Below, piece by piece: positions 25,232 through 32,791 of a stretch of 43,816 nt of DNA. How positions within the stretch are numbered: the stretch's first letter is position 1; the number at the start of each line of letters is the position of its first letter. The notes under the pieces were generated by a model, which worked only from the letters and a program-made list of their open reading frames with translations, was not told the DNA's origin and searched no databases. Made by a program: the position numbers and the translations under genes. This DNA comes from Patescibacteria group bacterium (lineage in GTDB: Bacteria; Patescibacteriota; Microgenomatia; Woykebacterales; RBG-16-39-9b), in contig JACZRW010000004.1 of the NCBI GenBank assembly GCA_022574495.1, forward strand, positions 1 through 43,816. Direction: 5' to 3'.

Positions 25232-25362
25232 ATGGGTTTACAAAGAAATTCACTCAGATCAACTCAATTTTTTTCTTGTTGGATCTGCCACTTACGGTCA
25301 ATTTTTGAAGTGTCTAGTTTCCCACAAGCATAACCTGATTATTAACCAAGTTAAAATAAATA

Positions 25363-26475
25363 CTATTGAATTGATTCCGCCATTTTAAGAAATGCATCCC
25401 TAGTTAAATTAACACCAGTCAACTCAAAAATTATTTCATTTTTTGAAACAAAAAGTAGATCGTAGCCTTCTTTTTTGGTTTGTAGTTTTGCTAGGTAGGC
25501 CTCATTATTTTTCGCTGGTATTAAAGAGATTTCAATATAATCATCTTTAATGTTCTTTTTCATTACAAAATCTTCTATCCCCTCGTTTCTGGTATTTATT
25601 CCTTGATCCAAAATAACTAAAGTAAATGGTTTTCCTAAATCAGTCAATGGTAAATCAAAAATTTGTCTAAACATTGTGATTCCCAATTCTTTACTTCGTA
25701 ATTCTTTCACCCTTAAATTCATTTTAATATCTTGAGGTAAATACCTTGGCGCCAAAAGCTTAAAACTAGATTTTTGTGCAGCGAGTTGTCGACTTTCGTC
25801 TGGAGTTTGCTCTGTAATTTTAGCAAAGGCGAAGTAACCTGTTGAAGGTAGAATTGATAACGTGAAAACAGTCAAAACTGCTACTTTCGTTTTTAATGAC
25901 AATGACGTTGACGGTTTGTTATAATATTTTCTAGTAAAAATTAGCAAAAGTAAAACCACAATAATTGCAATAATCATCATATACAAAGAGGTTTCAAGAA
26001 CACCTTGATATAAAGTATTAATAACCCCCATGTTTCCTTTGGTTAAGACAGCCGGGTAAACTCTTAATAAAAGGACCATGACTCCTAACCACACAAGAGG
26101 TAGAAGTAATAAAGTTGACGTCATTAGGTAAAAACCTTGCTTTGATCTTTGGTATATTTTTACAACCATGAAAATAAACCAAGCGACAAATAACCCTTCA
26201 GCAACGCTATAAAGCCAGACAAAAGGAAATAGTAAGAGTCCGGCTCGTGATAATAATGCTGGGGCTAATTCAACTTCAAATATTTGGTCTAATCTTAGAG
26301 GGAGCCCAACACCTAGAAATGACACCTGCACAATTTTAAGTACAATATAAATTACTATAAAAACCTTACTTATATACACAATCCTGTGGATGATGGGTGA
26401 TTCTTGCATTATTTGAGGGCTTTCACTCCCTAGCGTAATTCTATGGGCTGGGTTTTGAGGAGTATTTTCAGGCAT
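25363..26475 (-). CDS. Polytopic membrane protein of unknown function
   Basis: 370 residues. An N-terminal cytoplasmic stretch is followed by about five hydrophobic helices in the first ~220 residues (for example IVYISKVFIVIYIVLKIV, YSVAEGLFVAWFIFMVV, LLLPLVWLGVMVLLL, MMIIAIIVVLLLLIF). An extracellular C-terminal domain of ~140 residues (FKLLAPRYLPQDIKMNLRV onward) resembles a DUF4367-like or lipid-binding fold only loosely. I recognise no family. It is expressed from its own strong leaderless promoter. The 131 bp between it and the convergent upstream gene show no convincing terminator. Confidence 0.7.
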   Translation of the reverse strand: MPENTPQNPAHRITLGSESPQIMQESPIIHRIVYISKVFIVIYIVLKIVQVSFLGVGLPLRLDQIFEVELAPALLSRAGLLLFPFVWLYSVAEGLFVAWFIFMVVKIYQRSKQGFYLMTSTLLLLPLVWLGVMVLLLRVYPAVLTKGNMGVINTLYQGVLETSLYMMIIAIIVVLLLLIFTRKYYNKPSTSLSLKTKVAVLTVFTLSILPSTGYFAFAKITEQTPDESRQLAAQKSSFKLLAPRYLPQDIKMNLRVKELRSKELGITMFRQIFDLPLTDLGKPFTLVILDQGINTRNEGIEDFVMKKNIKDDYIEISLIPAKNNEAYLAKLQTKKEGYDLLFVSKNEIIFELTGVNLTRDAFLKMAESIQ

Positions 26476-26482
26476 TAGATCA

Positions 26483-26512
26483 ATTATCTCAAGATATTTA
26501 TAATGGTGTCAA
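26483..26512 (-). promoter_or_regulatory. Promoter of the polytopic membrane protein gene
   Basis: Minus strand: TTGACA (26507-26512), 18-nt spacer, GATAAT (26483-26488), then 7 nt to the ATG at 26475. The -35 box overlaps the restored stop codon of the upstream MGMT reading frame. Confidence 0.75.
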
Positions 26513-26794
26513 GCACGCCAAAGATATTTATTTAGATCGACTCGATTATTTTCAATTTGGACACCTTCTCCAACTAATTTACCTATTTGACCTTTTTCCC
26601 CTCCAAAAGCATAGTTTTTTGCTATTTACAACCCTGTGACATGGAATTTTTTCAGTATCAGTATTATTGTGAAGAATATTCCCAACAACCCTTGGGCTTT
26701 TCAAACCAGATATTATTGCAACCTGTCCGTAAGTTAGAACCTTACCCCGTGGAACTTGCGATATAATTTTGTAGACGATTTCTTTAAAAGCCAT
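26509..26794 (-). pseudogene. MGMT-family DNA alkyl-transferase-like protein, frameshifted
   Basis: The open frame (26579-26794) encodes MAFKEIVYKIISQVPRGKVLTYGQVA... with the active-site motif IPCHRVVNSK (Cys52), then ends in a non-family tail. Removing one base from the six-T run at 26615-26620 (A-run in the coding strand) restores NYAFGGEKGQIGKLVGEGV and continues to a stop at 26509-26511, about 94 residues, the normal length of this small family. The intact PCHR suggests an alkyl-accepting Cys, unlike alkyltransferase-like proteins with Trp there. The frameshift may be a real mutation, slippage at the A-run, or an assembly/sequencing error. Confidence 0.85.
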
Positions 26795-26801
26795 GTTAAT
26801 T

Positions 26802-26827
26802 AACTAATAATATAACATTTATTAGTT
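26802..26827. promoter_or_regulatory. Perfect inverted repeat upstream of the MGMT-like gene
   Basis: AACTAATAA (26802-26810) and TTATTAGTT (26819-26827) form a perfect 9-bp inverted repeat with an 8-bp centre. On the minus strand the centre overlaps TGTTATATT, a possible extended -10 box 14 nt before the ATG. It could be a repressor operator, but the AT-richness weakens the case. Confidence 0.4.
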
Positions 26828-26913
26828 GGGTAAAAGTTGATTTGCAATAGCGCAGCATTCCTAGGAAACTTAGTTCGAAGAACGCACCAAGCGAGTTTTT
26901 CTCACAAGCATGG

Positions 26914-26919
26914 TATAAT
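26914..26919 (+). promoter_or_regulatory. Extended -10 box of the slipin gene
   Basis: TGGTATAAT with TATAAT at 26914-26919, 8 nt before the ATG at 26928. Predicts a leaderless transcript and argues against the track start at 26922 (GTG). Confidence 0.65.
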
Positions 26920-26927
26920 AATTGTGC

Positions 26928-27686
26928 ATGGAATTAATATCAATCCTAATATTAATCTTTTTGTTTATACTGATCATCTCAATCCGTCAAGTAAATCAAT
27001 TTGAACGTGGCGTACGCTTTCAATTAGGTAAGTACAAAGGGATTATGGATCCGGGTTGGAGTCTAGTTTGGCCAATATTTCAGAGTTGGAAAAGAGTTGA
27101 TATTCGTGTAAAAGCAGTAGATGTACCGGATCAAGAAGCAATCACTGAAGATAACATATCGGCTAGAGTAAATGCGGTTATCTACTACCGAGTTGTAAAT
27201 GCTGAAAAAGCAATTATTGAAGTGGAAAATTTTTTCTTTGCCGTATCCCAACTAGCCCAAACTACCATGAGAAATGTAGTTGGCGAAACAAGTCTTGACA
27301 ATCTTTTAGGTAAACGGATAGAGGTTGCCGAAAAAATAAGAAATATAATTGATGAGGCTACAAACCCTTGGGGAATAAAGGTGGAGAGTGTTGAGCTTAA
27401 AGACATAATATTACCGCAAGATATGAAGAGAGTAATTGCCCGGCAAGCAGAGGCCGAGAGAGAAAGACGAGCGATAGTCATAAGAGCAGAAGGAGAAAAA
27501 CAGGCTGCCGCAAATATGGCTCACGCCGCTAATAAACTAACCGAGGCTTCGGGTGGAATGCACTTAAGAACTCTTCAGACACTGAATGAATTATCAGCCG
27601 ACAAAAATAATACAATCGTGTTCGTCACCCCAATCGAAGTACTAAGAGCTTTTGAAGGGTTCATTAAGAAAGATAAGGACACTTAA
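26928..27686 (+). CDS. SPFH/Band 7 family protein, slipin (stomatin-like)
   Basis: About 252 residues. An N-terminal hydrophobic hairpin/anchor (LISILILIFLFILIISI) is followed by QVNQFERGVRFQLGKYKGIMDPG, the classic slipin opening, then the SPFH domain and a helical RQAEAERERRAIVIRAEGEKQAA region. These proteins form membrane-bound oligomers and are often paired with an NfeD protease partner, which is not seen here. The adjacent downstream gene (1-bp gap) encodes an unrelated 100-residue protein. The ATG at 26928 is chosen because the extended -10 box is 8 nt before it. Confidence 0.93.
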   Translation: MELISILILIFLFILIISIRQVNQFERGVRFQLGKYKGIMDPGWSLVWPIFQSWKRVDIRVKAVDVPDQEAITEDNISARVNAVIYYRVVNAEKAIIEVENFFFAVSQLAQTTMRNVVGETSLDNLLGKRIEVAEKIRNIIDEATNPWGIKVESVELKDIILPQDMKRVIARQAEAERERRAIVIRAEGEKQAAANMAHAANKLTEASGGMHLRTLQTLNELSADKNNTIVFVTPIEVLRAFEGFIKKDKDT

Positions 27687-27687
27687 A

Positions 27688-27990
27688 ATGTCTGAAATTA
27701 GAATTAAATCCCGTACTAATAACCTAGGTTACCACTTTAATGTTGAGGTAACCGACCAAAATGGATCTACTTCCCATAGGGTAACTATGGATCGAGATTT
27801 TATAATGAGAATTGGAGCGACATACGAACCAGAACAAGTAATTAGAAAATCATTCGAGTTTCTTCTTTCTCGTGAGCCTAAGGAAAAAATATTATCCGAA
27901 TTTGATGTGACAGTAATTACTACGTATTTTCCAGATTATATTGAAAAACTACAGAAACTTTTACAAAATGATCCTTCTCCCATAGTATAA
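27688..27990 (+). CDS. Small uncharacterised protein downstream of slipin
   Basis: 100 residues starting MSEIRIKSRTNN. The ORF-track start at 27652 would overlap slipin by 35 bp; the ATG at 27688, one base after the slipin stop, is more likely. Predicted alpha/beta, with no membrane segment or Cys. The central EVTDQNGSTSHRVTMDRDF suggests a beta hairpin. I recognise no family. Co-transcription with slipin is clear from the spacing. Its stop codon abuts the stop of the convergent gene. Confidence 0.7.
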   Translation: MSEIRIKSRTNNLGYHFNVEVTDQNGSTSHRVTMDRDFIMRIGATYEPEQVIRKSFEFLLSREPKEKILSEFDVTVITTYFPDYIEKLQKLLQNDPSPIV

Positions 27991-28266
27991 TTATTCATCT
28001 TCAAAATAACGTTTAGGTGGTTCTTTGGCATCTTGATTACTCCCACCCAAACCTAAACCCTCATCTTCAACAAACCCTTCCGATAATGCTGCGTCTATAT
28101 TTTCTTGAGCTTTCTCAACAAACTCTTCTCCTTTTTCTGTAATTTGTTTCTTGATTTTCTTTCCTTCCTTGGTACCCAAAAACCATATTAAACCAACCCC
28201 CAGCAAAATCCCAAAAAACAGTCCTTTGTAAAATTTTTCTTCCTCATCTCCATGATTATGATCCAT
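27991..28266 (-). CDS. YtxH-like small membrane protein
   Basis: 91 residues. The acidic/His-rich N-terminus MDHNHGDEEE is followed by a membrane helix (GLFFGILLGVGLIWFLG) and the TKEGKKIKKQITEKGEEFVEKAQ helix typical of YtxH-like (general stress) proteins, then a Gly/Glu-rich tail. Overlaps the end of the upstream gene by 11 bp, so it is co-transcribed with it. Function of the family is unclear. Confidence 0.75.
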   Translation of the reverse strand: MDHNHGDEEEKFYKGLFFGILLGVGLIWFLGTKEGKKIKKQITEKGEEFVEKAQENIDAALSEGFVEDEGLGLGGSNQDAKEPPKRYFEDE

Positions 28267-28540
28267 GATGCTCTTCCTCGTTTGAAATATTCTTCTTAAA
28301 GCTTCTCAATACCTCCATACCTTCCTTAATCGCCACCAAAATTCCTCCTAAGGAAGATGCAGGTCTAGCTATCTTTGTATCAATTATATCGATAACGGAT
28401 CCGGCATGATCCAGTATATGATTGACCTTTTTTAGACTTTGTCTAGCTTCGTGGAGAACAAGAATAAGATATATTCCAACCGCAACTAAAATAATTGCGA
28501 CTATTATTATGATTATAGTAAAAAGTGTGGCAGTATCCAT
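28256..28540 (-). CDS. DUF948-like small membrane protein
   Basis: 94 residues. An N-terminal membrane helix (LFTIIIIIVAIILVAVGIYLI) is followed by an amphipathic helix (LKKVNHILDHAGSVIDIIDTK) like those of DUF948-type proteins, which often sit beside YtxH proteins, as here. The C-terminus is charged and His-rich. It has its own promoter and a hairpin in the leader. Function unknown; a role in the envelope or stress response is inference from the pairing. Confidence 0.68.
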   Translation of the reverse strand: MDTATLFTIIIIIVAIILVAVGIYLILVLHEARQSLKKVNHILDHAGSVIDIIDTKIARPASSLGGILVAIKEGMEVLRSFKKNISNEEEHHGS

Positions 28541-28594
28541 AAATTCAAATCCTAAAGGCCCTTCCTTCTAAGGAAGAGTTTCAAAAGCAGAGCA

Positions 28595-28623
28595 AGAATA
28601 ACATAAGGTTTTTTACTTGGCAA
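28595..28623 (-). promoter_or_regulatory. Promoter of the DUF948-like/YtxH-like pair
   Basis: Minus strand: TTGCCA (28618-28623), 17-nt spacer, TATTCT with extended TG (28595-28600). The ~50-nt leader contains the hairpin CTTCCTT-ag-AAGGAAG (around 28561-28576), whose right arm is purine-rich and Shine-Dalgarno-like. Confidence 0.55.
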
Positions 28624-28632
28624 GATGTTCTT

Positions 28633-29532
28633 TTACTCCTTTTTAAACTCCTTTTCTAAAGATTCTCCCTCTTTTCCAAAAATTTTCTCCTCGCCTTTGA
28701 AAGTTACTCTGGTGGAACCAGCATTACTAGTAAATATTTTTATCCGCACCTTAGCTGAAAATTGTTTTTCACTTCCAGATAACAACACTCCTTCAAAAGT
28801 CTTTTGGCCATCCAACTCTACTCTAATATTGGCTGCCTGAGGGCCAATATGCAAAGTAAGGTTAACTCCCTTACCTTTATTTTCATCAACAACTCCAGCA
28901 TTTTTAGATTCAACAACAACCGTTCTTTTTTCTGTTGATATCTTCCCGAATCTATTTTCCGCTGTTATCACAATTGTGTTAATGCCTTCAACAAGACTAA
29001 CTGCTACCGAAAATGTACCACCAGGTGATAGTTGGATTTTTTGGCCGTTGATTTTTAGAGTAGCATCAGGATAAGTTTTTCCTACGACATTTACATCCAA
29101 TGTTTCATTTTTAATATTGTTTGGTGGTTCAGAGACTTCTAAGAGAGGGGCCGCTGAAAATGATCGATACTGTGAAAAAAGATACACCCCAGCAAAGAAA
29201 AAGATTAGTATGAGTACGGCGGTAGAAATTATTTGAGGCGTAAATCTGAATCTTCTACCTCCTAGTTTTTCTGAGATGTGAGTTTTCTGTATTTTAGGTT
29301 CATCATATTCTCTCCTGAAAAAAGCTAGAAGACTTTTTACATCCAAACCTAAGTATTCCCCGTAGTTTCTAAGTAACCCCTTAACAAATGTGGGCGAAGG
29401 TAGGTTTTTCCAATCACTTTTTTCCAATTTCTCCAGAATCTTTTTTCGAATCTTGGTTGATTTTTCTGCCTGTACTATGCTTATATATTTTTTTTCTCTA
29501 GCCTCTCGTAAAATCTGCCCAACAGTTTTCAT
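28633..29532 (-). CDS. RodZ-like helix-turn-helix membrane protein
   Basis: 299 residues. N-terminal HTH domain (VGQILREAREKKYISIVQAE ... PTFVKGLLRNYGEYLGLD, residues ~4-70), a basic linker, one membrane helix (IISTAVLILIFFFAGVYLF) and an extracellular part with an Ig-like domain (TYPDATLKINGQKIQLSPGG) plus a C-terminal beta domain. This is the RodZ architecture: RodZ links MreB to the cell-wall machinery. No mreB is in the window. It lies 47 bp downstream of ftsK, with a TATAAA box 8 nt before the ATG. Confidence 0.82.
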   Translation of the reverse strand: MKTVGQILREAREKKYISIVQAEKSTKIRKKILEKLEKSDWKNLPSPTFVKGLLRNYGEYLGLDVKSLLAFFRREYDEPKIQKTHISEKLGGRRFRFTPQIISTAVLILIFFFAGVYLFSQYRSFSAAPLLEVSEPPNNIKNETLDVNVVGKTYPDATLKINGQKIQLSPGGTFSVAVSLVEGINTIVITAENRFGKISTEKRTVVVESKNAGVVDENKGKGVNLTLHIGPQAANIRVELDGQKTFEGVLLSGSEKQFSAKVRIKIFTSNAGSTRVTFKGEEKIFGKEGESLEKEFKKE

Positions 29533-29579
29533 TAGCCCCCTTTATACCCAATCAGAAGATCGCTCTAACAATAAAGATA

Positions 29580-31655
29580 CTATTCACCTTCTTCTTGAGA
29601 CGACAAAACCCGGGCAGGATCTTTTACCAACACATCTCTTGCTTTAGAACCATCTGCAATCCCAACAGCACCTGCTGCTTCCAGTTCATCTAAAAGCCTA
29701 GCAGCCCGTGCGTACCCAACCTTTAACCTTCTTTGTAAAAGTGAAGCGCTAGCTCTATCGTATTGAACCACAACTTTTACTGCCTCCTCAAATAAATCAT
29801 CTCTTTCTCCATCCCTACCTGACACTTTGTTAGAAAGCTTAGATACTGGCATGCTGGTTACTTCTTCAGTATACTGTGGCTCTACTCCAGATTTCTTTAA
29901 ATAATCAGTTAATTTATTTATTTCTGCCTCAGAAACATAAACTCCTTGAATTCTTTTTGGTTTTGAAGCATCTGGCGGAACATAAAGCATATCTCCCTTG
30001 CCTAGTAATTTTTCGGCGCCAACTTGATCAATAATCACCCGCGAATCCACTTGACTAGTGACATTAAAACTTATTCTAGAAGGAATATTTGCTTTTATTA
30101 ATCCTGTCAAAACATCTACACTTGGTCTTTGAGTAGCTAAAATCATATGGATTCCTGTTGCTCTAGACATCTGAGCCAAACGGGTGATTGCATCTTCCAC
30201 TTCAACAGGAGCAAAAATCATTATATCGGCAAGCTCATCGATGATGATTACAATATAAGGAATAGCCTGAAATCCACTCATTTCATTATATTGATCAATA
30301 TTTCGAGCGTTAACTTCTGCAAAAAGTTTGTATCGCCTGTCCATCTCACTCATAGACCACTTAAGGGCTGACAAAACTTTTTCGGGCTCAGTTATAACTG
30401 GCGACAAAAGATGAGGTATACCATTCCATTGAGAGAGCTCGACAATTTTTGGATCCATTAAAATCAGTTTCACTTCTGCCGGAGTGGCACGAAAGATTAA
30501 GGTACTAATGAATGTATTTATTGCAACACTCTTACCACTCCCAGTAGAACCGGCCATTAGCATATGAGGAAGTCTTCCTAAATTATCAGTTACAGTATCG
30601 CCAGATACGTTAAGCCCCAGAGCCAAAGTCAACTTTGATTTTTCTTTCTGCATTACGGAAGAAGATAGAACTGATCGTAAAGAAACAATTTCCGGCTTTA
30701 TGTTTGGTGCCTCTATACCTACAAGTGATTTTCCCGGTATTGGGGCTTCGATTCTAACAGTCCCCGTTGGTGCGGCTAGTGCAAGGGCGATATCATTTGC
30801 TAGAGAAGTAATTTTTGTAAGCCTGGTGCCAACCGCTATTTCCAGAGCATACTGAGTAACAGCCGGTCCCAAATTCACTTCGGCCACCTTTGCTATTATC
30901 CCAAAACTTTCAAGGGTTTTTTCGATAAGTTGAGCATTGTGCTTAATATCCCCTCTTTCTGCCTTGGACCCAATATTCTCATTTAAGAGATCAATAGGAG
31001 GATACTCCCACACTTTATCACTTCCAGGAAGGTTGGAGACTACTGCTGCTGTGGCCAACACCTTCTCGTCTTTTTCTTCCTTCGCTTCTTCTCCTCCACG
31101 GGTTTTAAAAGGTAACTGTCTAAGTACTTCCGTTGGTTTTTTAGATCGGGCAAAAAACTTTTGTGTACCTTGTTTAGCTATAACCCATACTTTTCCAATA
31201 AATTCCATTGCCCCTTCCAAAGATGTATTAAAAAATACAATTATAGAAACAAGGGAGAAGATTAAAAGTACAAAAAAAGCGCCAGGGGAAGAAAGAATAG
31301 AAGATCCAAAGCTCCAAATACTTTTCCCAATAATCCCAGCGGTCCCCGAACTAAAAGAAGCTGACAAAGAGACTACACTAAGTAATAATCCCCAAAACCC
31401 AAAGACAGTATTTGGGGTTACATACTTTATCTTTATTCTGGTGAATAATAATCCCGCAGCGATAAGCGCAATAGGGACAAACCAAGTAACCCATCCAAAA
31501 ATACCAAACAGAATGTTCTTTAAATCTTGGGCTAGGCCTACTTGACCAAAAAATGAGAGGAAAGAAAGACCACCTGCCAAAATGACGAGCAGGCCGACAA
31601 TAGTCTTTAAAGTCTTATCTTTAAGACGAAGTTTAAATCCTTTTCTTCTGGGCAT
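29580..31655 (-). CDS. ftsK: DNA translocase FtsK/SpoIIIE
   Basis: 691 residues. Four hydrophobic segments in residues ~15-145, a short linker, then the translocase motor: Walker A GSTGSGKS at 369-376, Walker B IIIDELADIM, and ATQRPSVDVLTGLIKANIPSRI. The C-terminal winged-helix gamma domain is LLQRRLKVGYARAARLLDELEAAG. It pumps chromosomal DNA through the division septum and recognises polar DNA motifs. The linker is far shorter than in E. coli, as in many small genomes. Confidence 0.97.
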   Translation of the reverse strand: MPRRKGFKLRLKDKTLKTIVGLLVILAGGLSFLSFFGQVGLAQDLKNILFGIFGWVTWFVPIALIAAGLLFTRIKIKYVTPNTVFGFWGLLLSVVSLSASFSSGTAGIIGKSIWSFGSSILSSPGAFFVLLIFSLVSIIVFFNTSLEGAMEFIGKVWVIAKQGTQKFFARSKKPTEVLRQLPFKTRGGEEAKEEKDEKVLATAAVVSNLPGSDKVWEYPPIDLLNENIGSKAERGDIKHNAQLIEKTLESFGIIAKVAEVNLGPAVTQYALEIAVGTRLTKITSLANDIALALAAPTGTVRIEAPIPGKSLVGIEAPNIKPEIVSLRSVLSSSVMQKEKSKLTLALGLNVSGDTVTDNLGRLPHMLMAGSTGSGKSVAINTFISTLIFRATPAEVKLILMDPKIVELSQWNGIPHLLSPVITEPEKVLSALKWSMSEMDRRYKLFAEVNARNIDQYNEMSGFQAIPYIVIIIDELADIMIFAPVEVEDAITRLAQMSRATGIHMILATQRPSVDVLTGLIKANIPSRISFNVTSQVDSRVIIDQVGAEKLLGKGDMLYVPPDASKPKRIQGVYVSEAEINKLTDYLKKSGVEPQYTEEVTSMPVSKLSNKVSGRDGERDDLFEEAVKVVVQYDRASASLLQRRLKVGYARAARLLDELEAAGAVGIADGSKARDVLVKDPARVLSSQEEGE

Positions 31656-31665
31656 ATCAATACTG

Positions 31666-31694
31666 ATTGTCGCATAAAGTTACAGCGGATTCAA
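31666..31694 (-). promoter_or_regulatory. ftsK promoter
   Basis: Minus strand: TTGAAT (31689-31694), 17-nt spacer, GACAAT preceded by TGC (31666-31671), then 10 nt to the ftsK ATG at 31655. Leader of three nucleotides or fewer. Confidence 0.65.
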
Positions 31695-31719
31695 TCAGAA
31701 GTACGCTTAAACGTAGCAT

Positions 31720-31752
31720 AAAAACCATGTAGTGTCAAACACTATGGGTTTA
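31720..31752 (-). terminator. Probable intrinsic terminator after the RNase J operon
   Basis: An imperfect hairpin with core TAGTGT-ttg-ACACTA and outer AAACC/GGTTT pairing is followed on the minus strand by GGTTTTTATG. It lies between the last small gene of the pnp/RNase J operon and the ftsK promoter, where a terminator is expected. Confidence 0.6.
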
Positions 31753-31788
31753 TGTAGATTTAGTAGTTTGTTACAAAAGTGGTAATTA

Positions 31789-32115
31789 TTACTTTTTCTT
31801 TACCTTCTTTAAATCCTCTTTTATCTTCTCTTTTGTTTTCCTCGCGGTTTCTTGAATCTTTGTGTCAATTCCTGGATCAAATTGACGTAAGTATACTAAG
31901 TGCTGGTGATCTTGCGGCCTTTCATTGAAGCCTTTGAGAAACTGTTCGTGGTAATCTACCGGTAATATAATAAGAATCACATTTAAAACTTCATTATGTA
32001 ATATCGAGTCTGCTTGGTTTAGCAGATCATAGTGATCTTTGAATGGCAAACCCACATCTGCGAGTTCGTTATGTAATTCATCTAAACCAACTAAATGATC
32101 GTAAAAAACACTCAC
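31789..32115 (-). CDS. Small soluble protein of unknown function
   Basis: 108 residues, no membrane segment. Acidic, mostly helical N-terminal part (DELHNELADVGLPFKDHYDL) and a Lys-rich C-terminal helix (ETARKTKEKIKEDLKKVKKK). I recognise no family. Its start overlaps the upstream gene by 4 bp, so it is the last gene of the transcription unit that includes RNase J. Confidence 0.65.
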   Translation of the reverse strand: MSVFYDHLVGLDELHNELADVGLPFKDHYDLLNQADSILHNEVLNVILIILPVDYHEQFLKGFNERPQDHQHLVYLRQFDPGIDTKIQETARKTKEKIKEDLKKVKKK

Positions 32116-32738
32116 ACTTCTTCTCCTTTTTCAGGATGATTTATTTCCAAATCTTCAGGATGAGCACCTTCATGACCCTTACCCGCTCCCTTACCCTTAT
32201 CTTCACCTTTATGTAACCCTAAATCATGCAATCCATGTTCCTTAGGTGGGGCTAAATAAGATCTACCGTATTTATGACCTTGGGATTTTGATTCTAAGGA
32301 TCCATCACCCACTCCACCTGGAAAGGATCCTGACCCATCTTTTTGCCCACTTGATCCTTGCGCTCCCTGTGAATCAATTTGAGCAGAGGGACTGATTCTA
32401 ATACCTGAAGGTTGAGATCTTCCCTCTGGGTTTAAAACTGAAGCATCCGGTGGAGGCGAGGTGTGAGAATTCTCAACACCTTGCGGTGGTTGCTGATCTT
32501 GATTTGGATGGCCAAGAAGAAAGGGGATTGCTAAGAATGCACCCAGCACAGCCGCGGCTGCACCAATCTTCACACTGTTTTTACGAATATTTTTTAAATC
32601 AATATTGTGTCTATCTAATAATTCCCTAAGATGAGGGTGGTTTTGATGAAGCTTGGTGTAAGAGTTTTGCTCGTGAGTGGAAAAGATATTTCTTAGCGAT
32701 TCAGATTTATTGGTAGATCCAAAAAATTTATCAAACAT
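32112..32738 (-). CDS. Membrane-anchored protein with long Pro/Gly/Ser-rich extracellular tail
   Basis: About 208 residues starting MFDKFFGSTNK. A cytoplasmic ~60-residue head, one short membrane helix (IGAAAAVLGAFLAIPFLLG), then ~130 residues that are Pro-, Gly-, Ser-, His- and Lys-rich and probably disordered. No recognised domain. I reject the ORF-track TTG start at 32774. That TTG is the first triplet of a perfect TTGACA -35 box whose GATAAT -10 lies 7 nt before the ATG at 32738. So it can be transcribed separately from the operon upstream. Confidence 0.72.
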   Translation of the reverse strand: MFDKFFGSTNKSESLRNIFSTHEQNSYTKLHQNHPHLRELLDRHNIDLKNIRKNSVKIGAAAAVLGAFLAIPFLLGHPNQDQQPPQGVENSHTSPPPDASVLNPEGRSQPSGIRISPSAQIDSQGAQGSSGQKDGSGSFPGGVGDGSLESKSQGHKYGRSYLAPPKEHGLHDLGLHKGEDKGKGAGKGHEGAHPEDLEINHPEKGEEV

Positions 32739-32745
32739 TGATTGA

Positions 32746-32774
32746 ATTATCCTAGAGGAGGTAGTTTTTGTCAA
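32746..32774 (-). promoter_or_regulatory. Strong internal promoter of the Pro/Gly-rich protein gene
   Basis: Minus strand: consensus TTGACA (32769-32774), 17-nt spacer, GATAAT (32746-32751), 7 nt, then ATG at 32738. One of the cleanest promoters in the window; predicts a leaderless mRNA. Confidence 0.8.
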
Positions 32775-32791
32775 TCAATGCAGAGAAACTT

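Noticed and set aside
25255-25290. Terminator with AGATC...GGATCT arms between convergent genes
   Set aside because: Stem is interrupted and no T-tract follows on either strand.
26579-26794. MGMT-like protein as a complete 71-residue gene
   Set aside because: The last ~12 residues are non-family sequence, and the correct continuation exists in the other frame.
25310-26911. Short shared motif TTCyCACAAGCAT at ~25318 and ~26899
   Set aside because: Only about 13 bp, no palindrome, flanks unrelated; chance similarity is likely.
30937-31545. 202-residue plus-strand ORF
   Set aside because: Antisense shadow of the FtsK N-terminal half.
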